A stretch of 64,000 nt of DNA from Amaurobius ferox. Its lineage: Eukaryota > Arthropoda > Arachnida > Araneae > Amaurobiidae. A program made the position numbers and the translations under genes. Of the stretch, positions 11,739 through 22,024 are shown piece after piece. Each line of letters opens with the position of its first letter. Position 1 is the stretch's first letter. The notes beneath the pieces are model-generated. The model searched no databases and had not been told where the DNA came from. It saw only the letters and a program-made list of their open reading frames with translations. The DNA lies in contig OX578136.1 in the NCBI GenBank assembly GCA_951213105.1, positions 160,010,178-160,074,177 of the forward strand. The letters run 5' to 3'.

Positions 11739-12314
11739 CAGTCAACCCCCCTGTAACGCGGTGCTCTCATAACGCGGTTTCCCTACAACGCGGTACTCTC
11801 ATAACGCGGTACTTTCATAACGCGGTTTCCATACAACGCGGTACTCTCATAACGCGGTTTCAATCTAACGCGGTACTTTCATAATGCGGCTTCCATATAA
11901 CGCGGAGCAAAGATTGCGACAACCCTCCCATAACGCGGTATTCATAAAACGCGGTTTCCATATAACGCTGTAGTCCTATAACGTAGTTCCTCTATAATAC
12001 AACTCAATTAGCTTAAGTAGTCTCCCTATAGCATCAATTTTTCTATTACACTTTTACGGTTGAAATTAATGGGGATTTCCCTGTTTTTTTATTCACTTAC
12101 ATCCCCATTTTTCAATTTCAGTTATCATATTACCCCTGTAAATGCAGAAATATACATGTTTTGTTTTGTACTAATTCTGAGTTTCTTATAACGCGGTTTG
12201 CATACAAGATGATATGCGGTTTCCATAAAGCACGGTACGAATTAATCTGAGTTTCTTATAACGCGGTTTCCAATAACGCGGTACGAATGAATCGCATTAC
12301 AGGAGGGTTAACTG
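11739..12314. mobile_element. pogo/Tc1-like miniature element, TA target duplication
   Basis: The left end CAGTCAACCCCCCTGTAAC (from 11739) and right end GTTAACTG preceded by GCATTACAGGAGG (to 12314) form an imperfect inverted pair of about 22 bp. TA dinucleotides flank both ends (11737-11738, 12315-12316). Such CAGT-starting ends at TA belong to the pogo/Tigger branch of Tc1/mariner elements by family knowledge. The interior is mostly a degenerate tandem repeat of TAACGCGGT words derived from the terminal sequence. There is no transposase. Confidence 0.75.
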
Positions 12315-12439
12315 TAAATATAACGGATATCTAAATTTAATATTTTTATGTCAAAGATACCGTCAAAAAGATTATTTTTAGTGTAAGTTTCATACAGTAT
12401 TTTTTACCTTACTGAAACGACTCAAAATTATCTCATTAA

Positions 12440-12660
12440 CCGTTTGCTTACGAGTGGGACAGCGTGTCAATCCCAAACGAAGAACCTCTCAAGACAGGTA
12501 TTTCACATATCCTATCCCAAACAGTTCTATCCCCCCTTGCAGGCATTGCCATCCACCTCTCAAAAAGACAGGTAATTTACATACCCTATCCCAAACAGTT
12601 CGATCCTCCCTTTGCAGGCATTGGCGCCCAAAATCGAAATTCTTGTTCCGTTGAGTTCTG
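12440..12660. mobile_element. truncated TTAA-type miniature element
   Basis: It begins right after TTAA (12436-12439) with CCGTTTGCTTACGAGTGG, which matches the ends of the intact element at 17244-17382. Inside, the segment CTCTCAA-AGACAGGTA...CCCAAACAGTTC is present twice. The right terminal repeat is not seen. The ORFs at 12454-12751 are within this repeat and are not genes. Confidence 0.55.
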
Positions 12661-14671
12661 TACCGTAGTTAATATTATATCTGTTCAAGGATTCAGCTTT
12701 CTAGGTCACGGAGGAATTTCTGGAAGATCTGTGAGGGCAAATCCACTTTAGATACGTTAGACAATTATATATAGTGACTAGCAACATACCCGTTCTTCGT
12801 ACGGAGTATATAATATAAAGAAACTTATAATTCGCAATCATGTGCAAATTCTGTTAAAATATCAAATTTATTGCTCATAAAGAGAAGTTTAAGAATATCT
12901 GTTCTCACTATGCAAAATTATCTTCACGGGCAGATCTGAAGAATAAAACATCCTGACCCCTTTTGTAAGCAAATTTACAAAAAAAAGGAATTGAATCATT
13001 ATATGCAACCCCGTACTACTTATATTGTTGTAGATTAGATAATATGCCAGTGTGTTAGTAGAAGATTACCCGTATTACAATATGAGTCTCAAAAATATTT
13101 GCCAAAATAAAGGAGATGACGTAATAAATTGAAAATATCAATAACCCCCGTAATCTTTTACCAGAAGGTCGTAATTGATTCCAATATATGCCGATATATA
13201 TCAAAATATATGCCAATATACCTGTACTACATATATTCTCGTAGATTAGAAGATATAATGCATTTGTAGAAGATTACTCGTACAAAGTACTGTATATGAG
13301 TTTCAACAATTTTCGTCATAATAAAACAATGTCATAATAACTTGTAAATATCAATAATCCCTGAATCAAATGTCCCCGAAATATCAATAATAATAATGTT
13401 TAAACCTGAAGGCCGTAATTGATATTATCCAGTCAAAAATGCAATGTGAATGAAAGTTATTTTATATACATATCTTTATTATTCAAATCGGAAAAGATTT
13501 AATATAAAATCGTATGCCGCATAACACATTGGATCCGTTGCTAAGCGACATGATATCATTTGCTTCAAATAAATAGATGGAAATCATATCATCTGAATAA
13601 TGCGACCTCCATGGAAGGTTTGGCGACATTTTAGTCAATTTAGCGATAACTTAAAAAATCCCCAAATTTATCGCCAAGTGGGACTGTAGAACAGATAGTC
13701 CCATTTTGCGACAAATTGACGAAACATCATCACAATACTATCCCCTAACAAAACACAATTATTTTCATTTATTAAGCGCGATTTTATCAATTCTATGATA
13801 TTTTTATGGACTCACAAATATTTTTATTAATTTGGTGATATTAAAACAAGAAAGATCAATCATGCATAAGCATTGATTATGAAACACTTTCCAACTGAAA
13901 TGTAATTTCATTTAAAAATTTCTAAAATGTGATTCATTCAGTGGTAATATCTTTTACATTATCACAGTACTACAGTAATTTATTATACTTAAATATTTAA
14001 AACTGTATCGAAATATAAATCATCTGATTCTTTATGCAAAATCAATGAATATTTCATTCATATAACTTGTATTCCAGACTCCAGAGCTAAATAATTTTGT
14101 GTGAAAAAAATTCAGCAATTCTTATGTAATTCATCTTACAATAGCTTGAGATATTTGCATTCTGCATATGTTAAAATTAGGCTTCCTTGAAGAAATAATA
14201 AAAGTTTAGGGATCATTTAAAATCACAACTATTGTAATTGCATAGGCACGGAATTTAGATACACAGATAATACACAGATAATATATATGTGTATGTGTAT
14301 GTACTCAAAGTATTGGAATCGTGCCGAAGATCGGAACTCGAATTTTCAAAGTATCTACACGTTTTGGGACTTCTAGAACACGAAAAAACTACTTTTAGGA
14401 AGACGTCTGTGTGTGTAAGGGTGCATCTGTGTATGTTTCTGTGTGTCTGTGTGGATATTACATCCACTCTAATTGAAAAACTAATGGACCGAATTTCATA
14501 CAATTTGGTAGGTATGTTTTTTGTGGGAAATCCTGATGTTCATTAGATTATAGTACGATTCGTAATAAAAGAATCTGCCTTCTTTGCGAAATGGCCGCAG
14601 AAATTGCCTTTATCCACTCTAGCTAAAAACTAATGAACCAAATTTAACAAAATTTGGAGTATAATATTTCA

Positions 14672-14740
14672 ATAACCTACAAGTGATTTATATACCAAAT
14701 TTAACAAAATTTTGTATATAAATCATTTGTAGGTTATTCT
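14672..14740. repeat. short inverted repeat
   Basis: AATAACCTACAAGTGATTTA and its near-complement TAAATCATTTGTAGGTTATT flank a short loop inside the 2.1-kb element. It could form a ~25-bp stem. Confidence 0.65.
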
Positions 14741-15830
14741 ACTACGATTCGGGAAAAAGGAACGGGCTATTTTTGCGAAATGGCCAGCAAAAATCGTTAT
14801 ATATAAAAATAAAAGACTACGTGTGCTCAATTATATCAATTAAATTCCTATTTTATATGTGATTTTTGACAACAAAAAGAATAAGACTAACCCCATTACT
14901 CTAGGACTAGCCGTTCTTGAGATATTCTAGTTTTTTCGCGTTTTCGCTACGCCACCTTTGACAATAAGTCCAGCTATCAAATGAGAACCAAATTTAAGTT
15001 TAACGTGTAAATTCAATGTCATTTAAAATACTTATGTTGTGCAGATAAACTCAAATTATCATTGAATAAATAAAGAGAACGAATATGAGTCTGCAGAGAA
15101 AGACATGTGCTGTCCACATCAGACTTTTTAACAATATTACACCAATGATTTATAGAAGTGAACGGGGATTATTTTCAGGCCATTTCGAAAAAAATGTATA
15201 ATCTATATTTAAAGATCCATCAAATTTTTGTCGAATAAAATGTTCAACAAATTTAAGCTGTGTACCAAATTTTAACTTTCTAGGACGTAGGAAAGTGCAT
15301 TTAAAATGCCATCAATTAAATTTATCATGAAGAGTTATATAAAATTTTAAAAAAATGAAAAATTGATATCTACTAAATTTATCTTAAAATATGAAGCCAC
15401 TCCCATATGCAAAACGTTTAAACAAATGGAGAGATATTTATTATATAATATCTCTCTCTTTTCTTTCTGGAAGATATCCCAAAGTCAGAATTTAATTGAA
15501 TTTGTTTTTTTCCCTATATTAAATAATTTTTTTAATTAAAAAACTACTTAACATATTTTACTGAATTTTTTTTTTATATATTCTATGGGATAATGTGAAT
15601 ATTTCCTAAAAATTTCGAAGCAATTCGTGAATTTTAAATTTACTTAAAAAATGTTTGAAAAATTAGGTCCCATAGGGTTCAATGTATTTCATTTTTTCAA
15701 CCCGGGTTCAATAAAAAACTAATTGGGTGATATTATTTATTTATATTCCCATAGGTCCTACAGACCGTCTGAACAACATACTAAAATTTCATTTTGATAA
15801 ACTCATTTTTACGGCAGTTATCGTGCTAAC

Positions 15831-15831
15831 G

Positions 15832-15904
<73 letters not shown>
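15831..15904. repeat. (GACA)n microsatellite
   Basis: About 18 uninterrupted GACA units. Equivalent runs occur at the same place in the second copy of the host element (43976-44032) and in the Helitrons (10412-10433, 17099-17132). Confidence 0.95.
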
Positions 15905-15905
<1 letters not shown>

Positions 15906-17095
15906 ATGAACAAAGTCATAAACACGTTTCAACTTTGTTGTAAAGTGTTAAAAATTCGTTAAATGTGTTACTATGTAGGATGGATGGACTGTCCGATAAA
16001 TGCTACCGAAACATCATTTCAGTACTCTATTTTAAAAAAACAAATCATTGATTTGCGTCATTTTTATAAATTTGGAAACATTTCCGCTAATTTGGTAAAG
16101 TTTAAGAAAAGTTACCAAGTTATTTAAAGATATTCCGCTAAACTCGTAGCTCTAAATTTGCAGATCTGAAAAATAAAATATTCTGATCTCGTTTGTATAT
16201 ACTAAATGAAAACACTAAAATTGTATTATAAGATACAGCCGTTCTACTCTTTTTCTGCTTCAACAATCGGCTAAATGAATTTATTGAGTAAACACTATAT
16301 GAGTTTATTAGCTAAACACAATATATGAGCTAGAAACCTCTTTGCTAAAATAAATGAAAATGATGTACGCAGTTCGCAATTTATATAATTAAAAGAACAA
16401 CCAAACCTTTCATTTAAAAATACATTTTTACATCCATTTATTTATTATTCAAATAGAAAAAATAATAATAAATATTAGCAACACATTTAATTTCATTCCG
16501 TTGCCGAGCAACATGATATAAGATAGAATCTTCCTCATAAAATGCGAACTTAAATAGCCATTTTGATTTCTTTATACTTTTAATCGTTGAGTAAAAGCTT
16601 GTGAAATATAACCACGGAGGTAGATTTTTCCATTTAAATTCATGTTTCAAACAATCCGTGTTTTCCGATAGTAGCTAATTAATGCAAAAAACCTGCACCA
16701 AACTCGGAAATAAAGTTTTATTTCATTTCGCCGTTTTAAACAAACGATTTTCATCCTTTCCGTTTGAATAAACCACGGAGTTGGAGAGTATAACTCACAG
16801 GAAAAAGTTCCGTTTTTCACTAATATCTCGACAACCCCTGGTCTTAGAAACTCGAAACTTGGACTAAATTTATGGGGGGCTATTTCAAGGCTATCCACAA
16901 AAAAAATATCCATTAAATTCGGTTCAGCCGTTTTTCCGTGATGATGAGACAAACGAAAATTTCGTTTTTTACTAATATCTCGAGAACCACTGGTCGTAGA
17001 AACTCAAAACACGGACTAAATTTCAAGTGGGGCTATTTCTAGGCTACCCACCAAATTTCATCAAATTCGGTTCAGCCGTTCTTCCGTGATGTTGG

Positions 17096-17133
<38 letters not shown>

Positions 17134-17243
17134 TTTTCAATTTTATTTATATAGATTGGTTTAAATTTGATGTAGTAATATTTAGACTACTGTGGTAAAT
17201 ATTTAATAACTAAGACTGAATGCAAAAATCATGTTTATCTTAA

Positions 17244-17382
17244 CCTTTTACTTACGGGTGAAACAGTGGACGCCAATGTCTGCAAAGTGGGTCGAACTGT
17301 TTGGGGTAAGATATGTCAAATACCTGTCTTTTTGAGAGGTTCTGTGTTTGATATTGACACTGTCCAACTCGTAAGCAAAAGG
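17244..17382. mobile_element. TTAA-flanked miniature element (piggyBac-like)
   Basis: 139 bp between TTAA (17240-17243) and TTAA (17383-17386). The ends CCTTTTACTTACGGGT and ACTCGTAAGCAAAAGG are near-perfect inverted repeats. TTAA duplication with CCY/RGG ends is the piggyBac pattern; that assignment is inference. The interior matches the truncated copy at 12440. Confidence 0.75.
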
Positions 17383-17499
17383 TTAAATCGGTTTTGATAT
17401 TTCCTTTCTCAAGTGACCGGAGAAAAATGGCAGAAGCGCTTTCGGCTAAACCTAACTGTACGTTTACAGGACTAAACGAACATGCCAAGCGACCTAGTT

Positions 17500-17865
17500 A
17501 GGCTTTCGCCGTATTAAGGCAAGACGCGAACAAACCATCTCTCATCCAGCAAAGCCGCAACCTCGGTCGCGTGATCGGTGGGATCATTCACCGGGCAGGG
17601 TCCGAAGAACACCCGCCAAGCCCGATCCCTGTCGCCGGACGGATCTAGGCTCAGGGCATGAATAGCCGCAGTCCGTGAGATCACAGCCACCTGGAAGAGT
17701 TCGAGGCCTAACTGCCTCACCGATACGACGGTCGGTTCCTCGACAGCCGGTTTCTCGGATTAGTATACCCCTCAGGAACGAAGGATCAAGGCTACAGAGC
17801 CAACATCCGTAACCACCATCAATGGATGGCTCGCCCCGAGGGGACATCTGTACGCTTACGAAGAA
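17500..17865 (-). other. GC-rich island of unknown origin
   Basis: This stretch is clearly richer in G+C than its surroundings and holds two overlapping minus-strand frames (17514-17720 and 17584-17847). One reads AIHALSLDPSGDRDRAWRVF and continues to a stop. I do not recognise a domain, and two overlapping open frames in GC-rich DNA argue against either being real. It may be the 3' piece of a retroelement or a recent transfer. Confidence 0.3.
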
Positions 17866-17939
17866 TCTTCAGTAAACTATGTAACTTTTACTCTGGTTTA
17901 ACATTTAATGAATTGGCTAAAAGTTATAAAATATGACAA

Positions 17940-18164
17940 GTCGACGCGGTGGTCGAACTCTCAAGGCAAACGTTTCCTAGCGATCGTTCGCTGACGGGTT
18001 ATGGGTTCGAGTCCCACGTGCTGGCTTGGCTGTTGTGTCGTTGGGCGGAGTGTATTCCGTTCCCACTAGTGCGCCGGGGCGACTTCATGTGACGGCTAAA
18101 TGTTCCAGGTTTCTGGCCGGTGTATAGGCGAATGATAAATATATCAAGTGCCTGGCCATTTATA

Positions 18165-18194
<30 letters not shown>
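17940..18194 (+). mobile_element. tRNA-derived SINE with (TAA)n tail
   Basis: The head has an A-box-like GCGGTGGTCGAACTCTCAAGG and a B box GGGTTCGAGTCCC (about 18003-18015). The spacing between the boxes (about 50 bp) suggests a long-variable-arm tRNA (Leu/Ser type) ancestor. The body ends in (AAT)n at 18166-18197. The 10-bp target duplication AATATGACAA (17930-17939 and 18195-18204) flanks it, which makes it a confident, relatively young insertion. Confidence 0.85.
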
Positions 18195-18198
<4 letters not shown>

Positions 18199-18299
18199 TG
18201 ACAAAAATACTGTGTATAAAGTGTTATTACTGCAAAATGAAATTTAAAATATCGCCATTTCTTACATTATTAAAAGCGGATAAAGTAAACAAGCCCACA

Positions 18300-19150
18300 T
18301 CGTCGAACTTGTGCATATGTTTGTTGTTATTCGTCAAACCATAATAACATGCGTAAATGACTCACACTCGAAATTATGTTATTGGATAATAATATGCGTG
18401 TTGCCATTCGGCAAAAATTAATAACGTACTTACGCATAATTATACCCTGTTTGATAATAATGTGCTTATTGACATTCGGCAAACAGTTATAGCGTGCATA
18501 AATGACTCACACTCGACCATATGTTGTTTGATAATAGTGTGTTTGTTGCCATTCGGCAAACAATAATAACGTGCATAAATTACTCACACTGTATCTTACG
18601 TTGTTTAATAATAGTGTGCTTGTTGCCATTCGGCAAGCAATAATAACTGGCATAAATTACTCACACTCGAACTTATGTTGTTTGATAATAGTATGCTTGT
18701 TGCCATTCTGCAAACAATAGTAACGTGCATACATTACTCACACTGGATCTCATGCTGTTTGATAATAATGCGCTTGAAATTACTCATACTCGAACTTATG
18801 TTGTTTGATAATAGTGTGCTTGTTGCCATTCGGCAAACAATAATAACGTGCATAAATTACTCACACTCGAACTTATGTCGTTTGATAATAGAATGCTTGT
18901 TGCCATTCGGCAAACAATAATAACGTGCGTACTCGAAATTGTGTTGTTTGATAGTATCGTGTTTGTTGCCATTCGGCAAATAATAATGACGTACATACTC
19001 GAAATTATGTTATTTGATAATATTGTGCTTGTTGCCATTTGGCAATCAATAATAACGTGCGTACTCGAACTTATGCTGTTTGATAACATTGCACTTGTTC
19101 TATTCTGCAAACTATAATAACGTGCGTAAATTTTTACCGCTCGAAATTGT
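18300..19150. repeat. tandem array, ~65-80 bp unit, about 11 copies
   Basis: Units contain TTGTTGCCATTCGGCAAAC, AATAATAACGTGCATAAATT and ACTCACACTCGAACTTATG followed by TTGTTTGATAATAGTGTGC. Copies vary in length because the ACTCACACT segment is missing in the later ones. ORFs on both strands (18675-19117) arise from the repeat and are not genes. Confidence 0.85.
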
Positions 19151-20425
19151 GTTATTTGAATTTTATTCGAGCTGGTTCAAATTTTGAGTAAAAGCATGTT
19201 TTCATTTTTAGTCTAGAATTTAAAGAAAATCCTCTAAGAAAGATTTGAGAGCATTTGTGGAAGTCTTTTGAGAAGTCTCAAAATGATACTTCTTTATTCC
19301 GTTTTTCATTACTCTTCGGCCTCCTAACAGATTAAAAAGGCAAAAAATTAAAGACTGGGATATCAACCTCTGTGTAGATTATGCAGACATAAAATCGCTT
19401 AAAGAAATAAACAAAAACAAATTAATGAAATACGTAAAGTACAATGATGAAATAAAAATACGAAATAAATTTCACACGGAGAACTATTTAGCGGTTTATA
19501 ATTACGTAAAATGACAAAAACAAAATAAACTCCCCGCAGGCATAAAAAGAGCAATCGAAATTAAAACATGAATAACAAAGCTAAAATACTAATTACTTCA
19601 GCAAGGGACTGCGGCATTAAGTCTTTCTGCTAATTTGGGCCAGAAGGAAAGGGGGGGGGGGGGGTTGAAAAAGAAGAGGAAACGAGTAAAATCGATCGGA
19701 CTTTATCAAATACTGTGAACTCGAACATTGAAAGGTACAACAGTTTTTAAAAGTGCGCTCGTAAAAATATGTAGCGGATTCTTGATGAAAGGAGAGTAGA
19801 AGTGGCACGGATAAACGAAAATTCAAATAATCCGGGAAATACAAAAAGCTTATAAAAAAGCACTTTAAATGTGTGTAATTTTCTTTTCAATCGAGTAAAA
19901 TCATTGAATATATATGGGAGTCGAAATCGACGCCGGAATCACACATAACAGGTAACCCTAGTTGATGGCATGATCTTACACACGGGAAAGATGGTCCACA
20001 CCAGATGACTCTCCCCACATGACATACATTTACATTTCTGAGGTTGGTGGTGGTATAATAAATATAGGCTTCTGTCTTTTACTTCTTGCATGGAAATAAA
20101 TACACACAGCACCTTCTGCGTTTTACGTAAATACACACTGCGTTTCTTAGTTTTACGTGAAAATAAATATACTTCTCAGACACAAGTGCGAATTAACTGA
20201 AATTTGGCTCAACTTGGCTTTCTCATACCAGAATTCCTTTTCGTTTTTTAAATTTTACAAGTAAAAGATTTGAAAATTCAATTTCGTGGGTCCAAATGAT
20301 GACAACTATAAGATGTTACCCTTCACTTTAAAGGGCTTAAAACATATTTTGATTGATACAATACTTAAAAATGTATACCCCTTGAGAGGGTAACTTGTCC
20401 CAAAGGGGCTAATGACGTCACGAAC
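19151..20425. other. intron with one unassigned open stretch
   Basis: Mostly AT-rich. From about 19335 to 19514 (+) a frame without ATG reads KDWDINLCVDYADIKSLKE and on to NYLAVYNYVK-stop. It has no splice signals I trust and no recognised family. A G run lies at 19651-19664. Confidence 0.3.
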
Positions 20426-20429
20426 AAAA

Positions 20430-21203
20430 AAATCTGATGTGGGCAACACATGACTTTCCTTATATAATGCAATGAATTTACTACTTTTAAAGTAAAAAAA
20501 TAGTTTTTTTTTATAGTAGATACTAATATTCTTTCCAAGATATTGAATTTTCGACAATTAGTCGTTATTTTCATTGATTTAGCGTTATTTTTATCCATTT
20601 GGCGAGATTTTCGTTAATTTGGCAGCATTACAAAAAGTCGCCAAGTTCGCGACATTCTGCCAAATTCGTCGCCAAAATCTCGCCAAGCGTTATGGACGAA
20701 GTAATAAGTTGTTCTTACAGCAGATAAATGACTATTGGCGTTCAAATATAAAAGTATTACTCAAAGTATCTTTTTTCATGAATGGAACGAGCTAGATCCA
20801 CGAGAATGATGTCACCTAATTTATCGTATGGTATTACATATGAAAAGTGAACATGTTTCTCAATAGGAAATATAATTTTTTTATTTTATATGACTTTTTG
20901 ATAATTTTTTTGAAAAATGTGCAATATCTCAAGAACGGTTCATGTTAACGTTCTAAAATGTATGCCAATCGTTTTCTAATGAAAAATTACATAAGAAATG
21001 TTTATTTGCGTAACTTTATTAGTGGTTTTGATTTTTTGACAATTTTTTCAAAATTTCATTCGAAAATTTAGGGGGGTTCTGAACATTCGATTGCGTATAA
21101 AAACGATAGGCTTCCAGTGTTTACGGATTGTGATTTTTGTACCAAGTTTGGTTCGAATCGGTCCATTCGTTCGTCAGTTATCGTCTCCACAGACTCACTG
21201 ACA

Positions 21204-21243
<40 letters not shown>

Positions 21244-21373
21244 GACATCACTTAAAAAATGTTTGATTCGTGATCAGGAATGCTTAAAACGTGCTCTCCC
21301 GTCGAAAACTCGAATTCGAATTTTCGACCCCATCACAATATTTTCCTTATACATTATGTATATAAGGAAAGTA
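20430..21373. mobile_element. 0.95-kb terminal-inverted-repeat element, copy B
   Basis: Colinear with copy A. The left end ACTTTCCTTATAT starts at 20453 after the ATCTGATGTGGGCAACACATG leader; the right end ATATAAGGAAAGT is at 21360-21372. A (CA)n run lies at 21205-21239. The ORF at 21137 is within the repeat. Confidence 0.75.
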
Positions 21374-21663
21374 AAAATGTATATAACGGCTATTGAACAC
21401 AACAATGATTGAAACTATTAAGTATCGTGATCATTGAGCCATAAATAACCCCTTTTATGCATGATTCTATCCGATTTTGTCCTATGCTGGCTGCCCTGTT
21501 GAAAAAGTATAAAATTTCGAATAAAATTCAAAGTTTCGCTCTAATTTAAAAAATGCTATCTGGTTCTAGCTTTTTTTTTAATAAAGCCGGATATAAAGTT
21601 TTGTGAAAACCCATTAATATATGTGGCTTCTATCGTGTACACACAAGAAATTGACCACTGACA

Positions 21664-21800
21664 TCAGACGGACATCACGCCAAAAATAGTCAAAACGTAT
21701 TCAGGCGGTCTTAAAACATATATTAACATCAAAATCTCGAAATCCAAAATTTTCGTGACGACAATACTTTCTCAATTCTACGTATGGAAAGGTAAAAATC
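21664..21800 (+). repeat. dispersed repeat shared with 11.5 kb
   Basis: Second copy of the unit described at 11515-11652: ATCACGCCAAAAATAGTC, ATCAAAATCTCGAAATC, TACGTATGGAAAGG. Confidence 0.55.
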
Positions 21801-22024
21801 AACTCACACTGCTTGTTTAAGAAATGGAATCAAAGCTCCGGTATTGGATAAATTACATTCTGAAACAATTCTGTAATTAAAAAAAAATTCGACACGTTTA
21901 TTTTATCCCAATTCAGCAATTTTATATTTCAACAAGGCATTTCGCCGCTCCTAGAGCAAGTGGGTGCTAAAGTACATCACACTAAGACATTTTAGATCCA
22001 GCGGCCTTCCACATCAAAAAGATT

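Larger units (their letters stand above)
13847..15947. mobile_element. 2.1-kb element nested in the Helitron at TTAA
   Basis: The limits come from comparison with the uninterrupted Helitron copy at about 8330-8350. The element begins CAAGAAAGATCAATCATG and ends TTTGTTGTAAAGTG, with TTAA near the left end and directly after the right. A second copy (42749-44073) starts and ends with the same words, also between TTAA sites. It carries a (GACA)n run at 15831-15904, which makes the 60-residue TDRQ ORF there an artefact. No terminal inverted repeat or protein is seen. Confidence 0.7.
12778..17155 (-). mobile_element. Helitron, minus strand, interrupted by a 2.1-kb insertion
   Basis: This is the same family as 7051-10456. 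On the minus strand it starts TCTATATAAATAAAATTG after A (17156 complement), with a CTGT run at about 17099-17132. It ends with the hairpin CCGT-ACGAAGA-ACGG, then GTATGTTG and CTAG (12781-12778), followed by T. Its sequence is colinear with the other copy up to about 13840 and again from about 15948. The gap is the insertion at 13847-15947. No helicase or replication-initiator ORF is present. Confidence 0.8.

Noticed and set aside
15727..15909. TDRQ-repeat protein
   Set aside because: It is a translation of the (GACA)n microsatellite.
21470..21500. Candidate for the S4 exon (contains a CWL word)
   Set aside because: The frame stops immediately and lacks LRNLFIP; the true exon is at 28906-28989.
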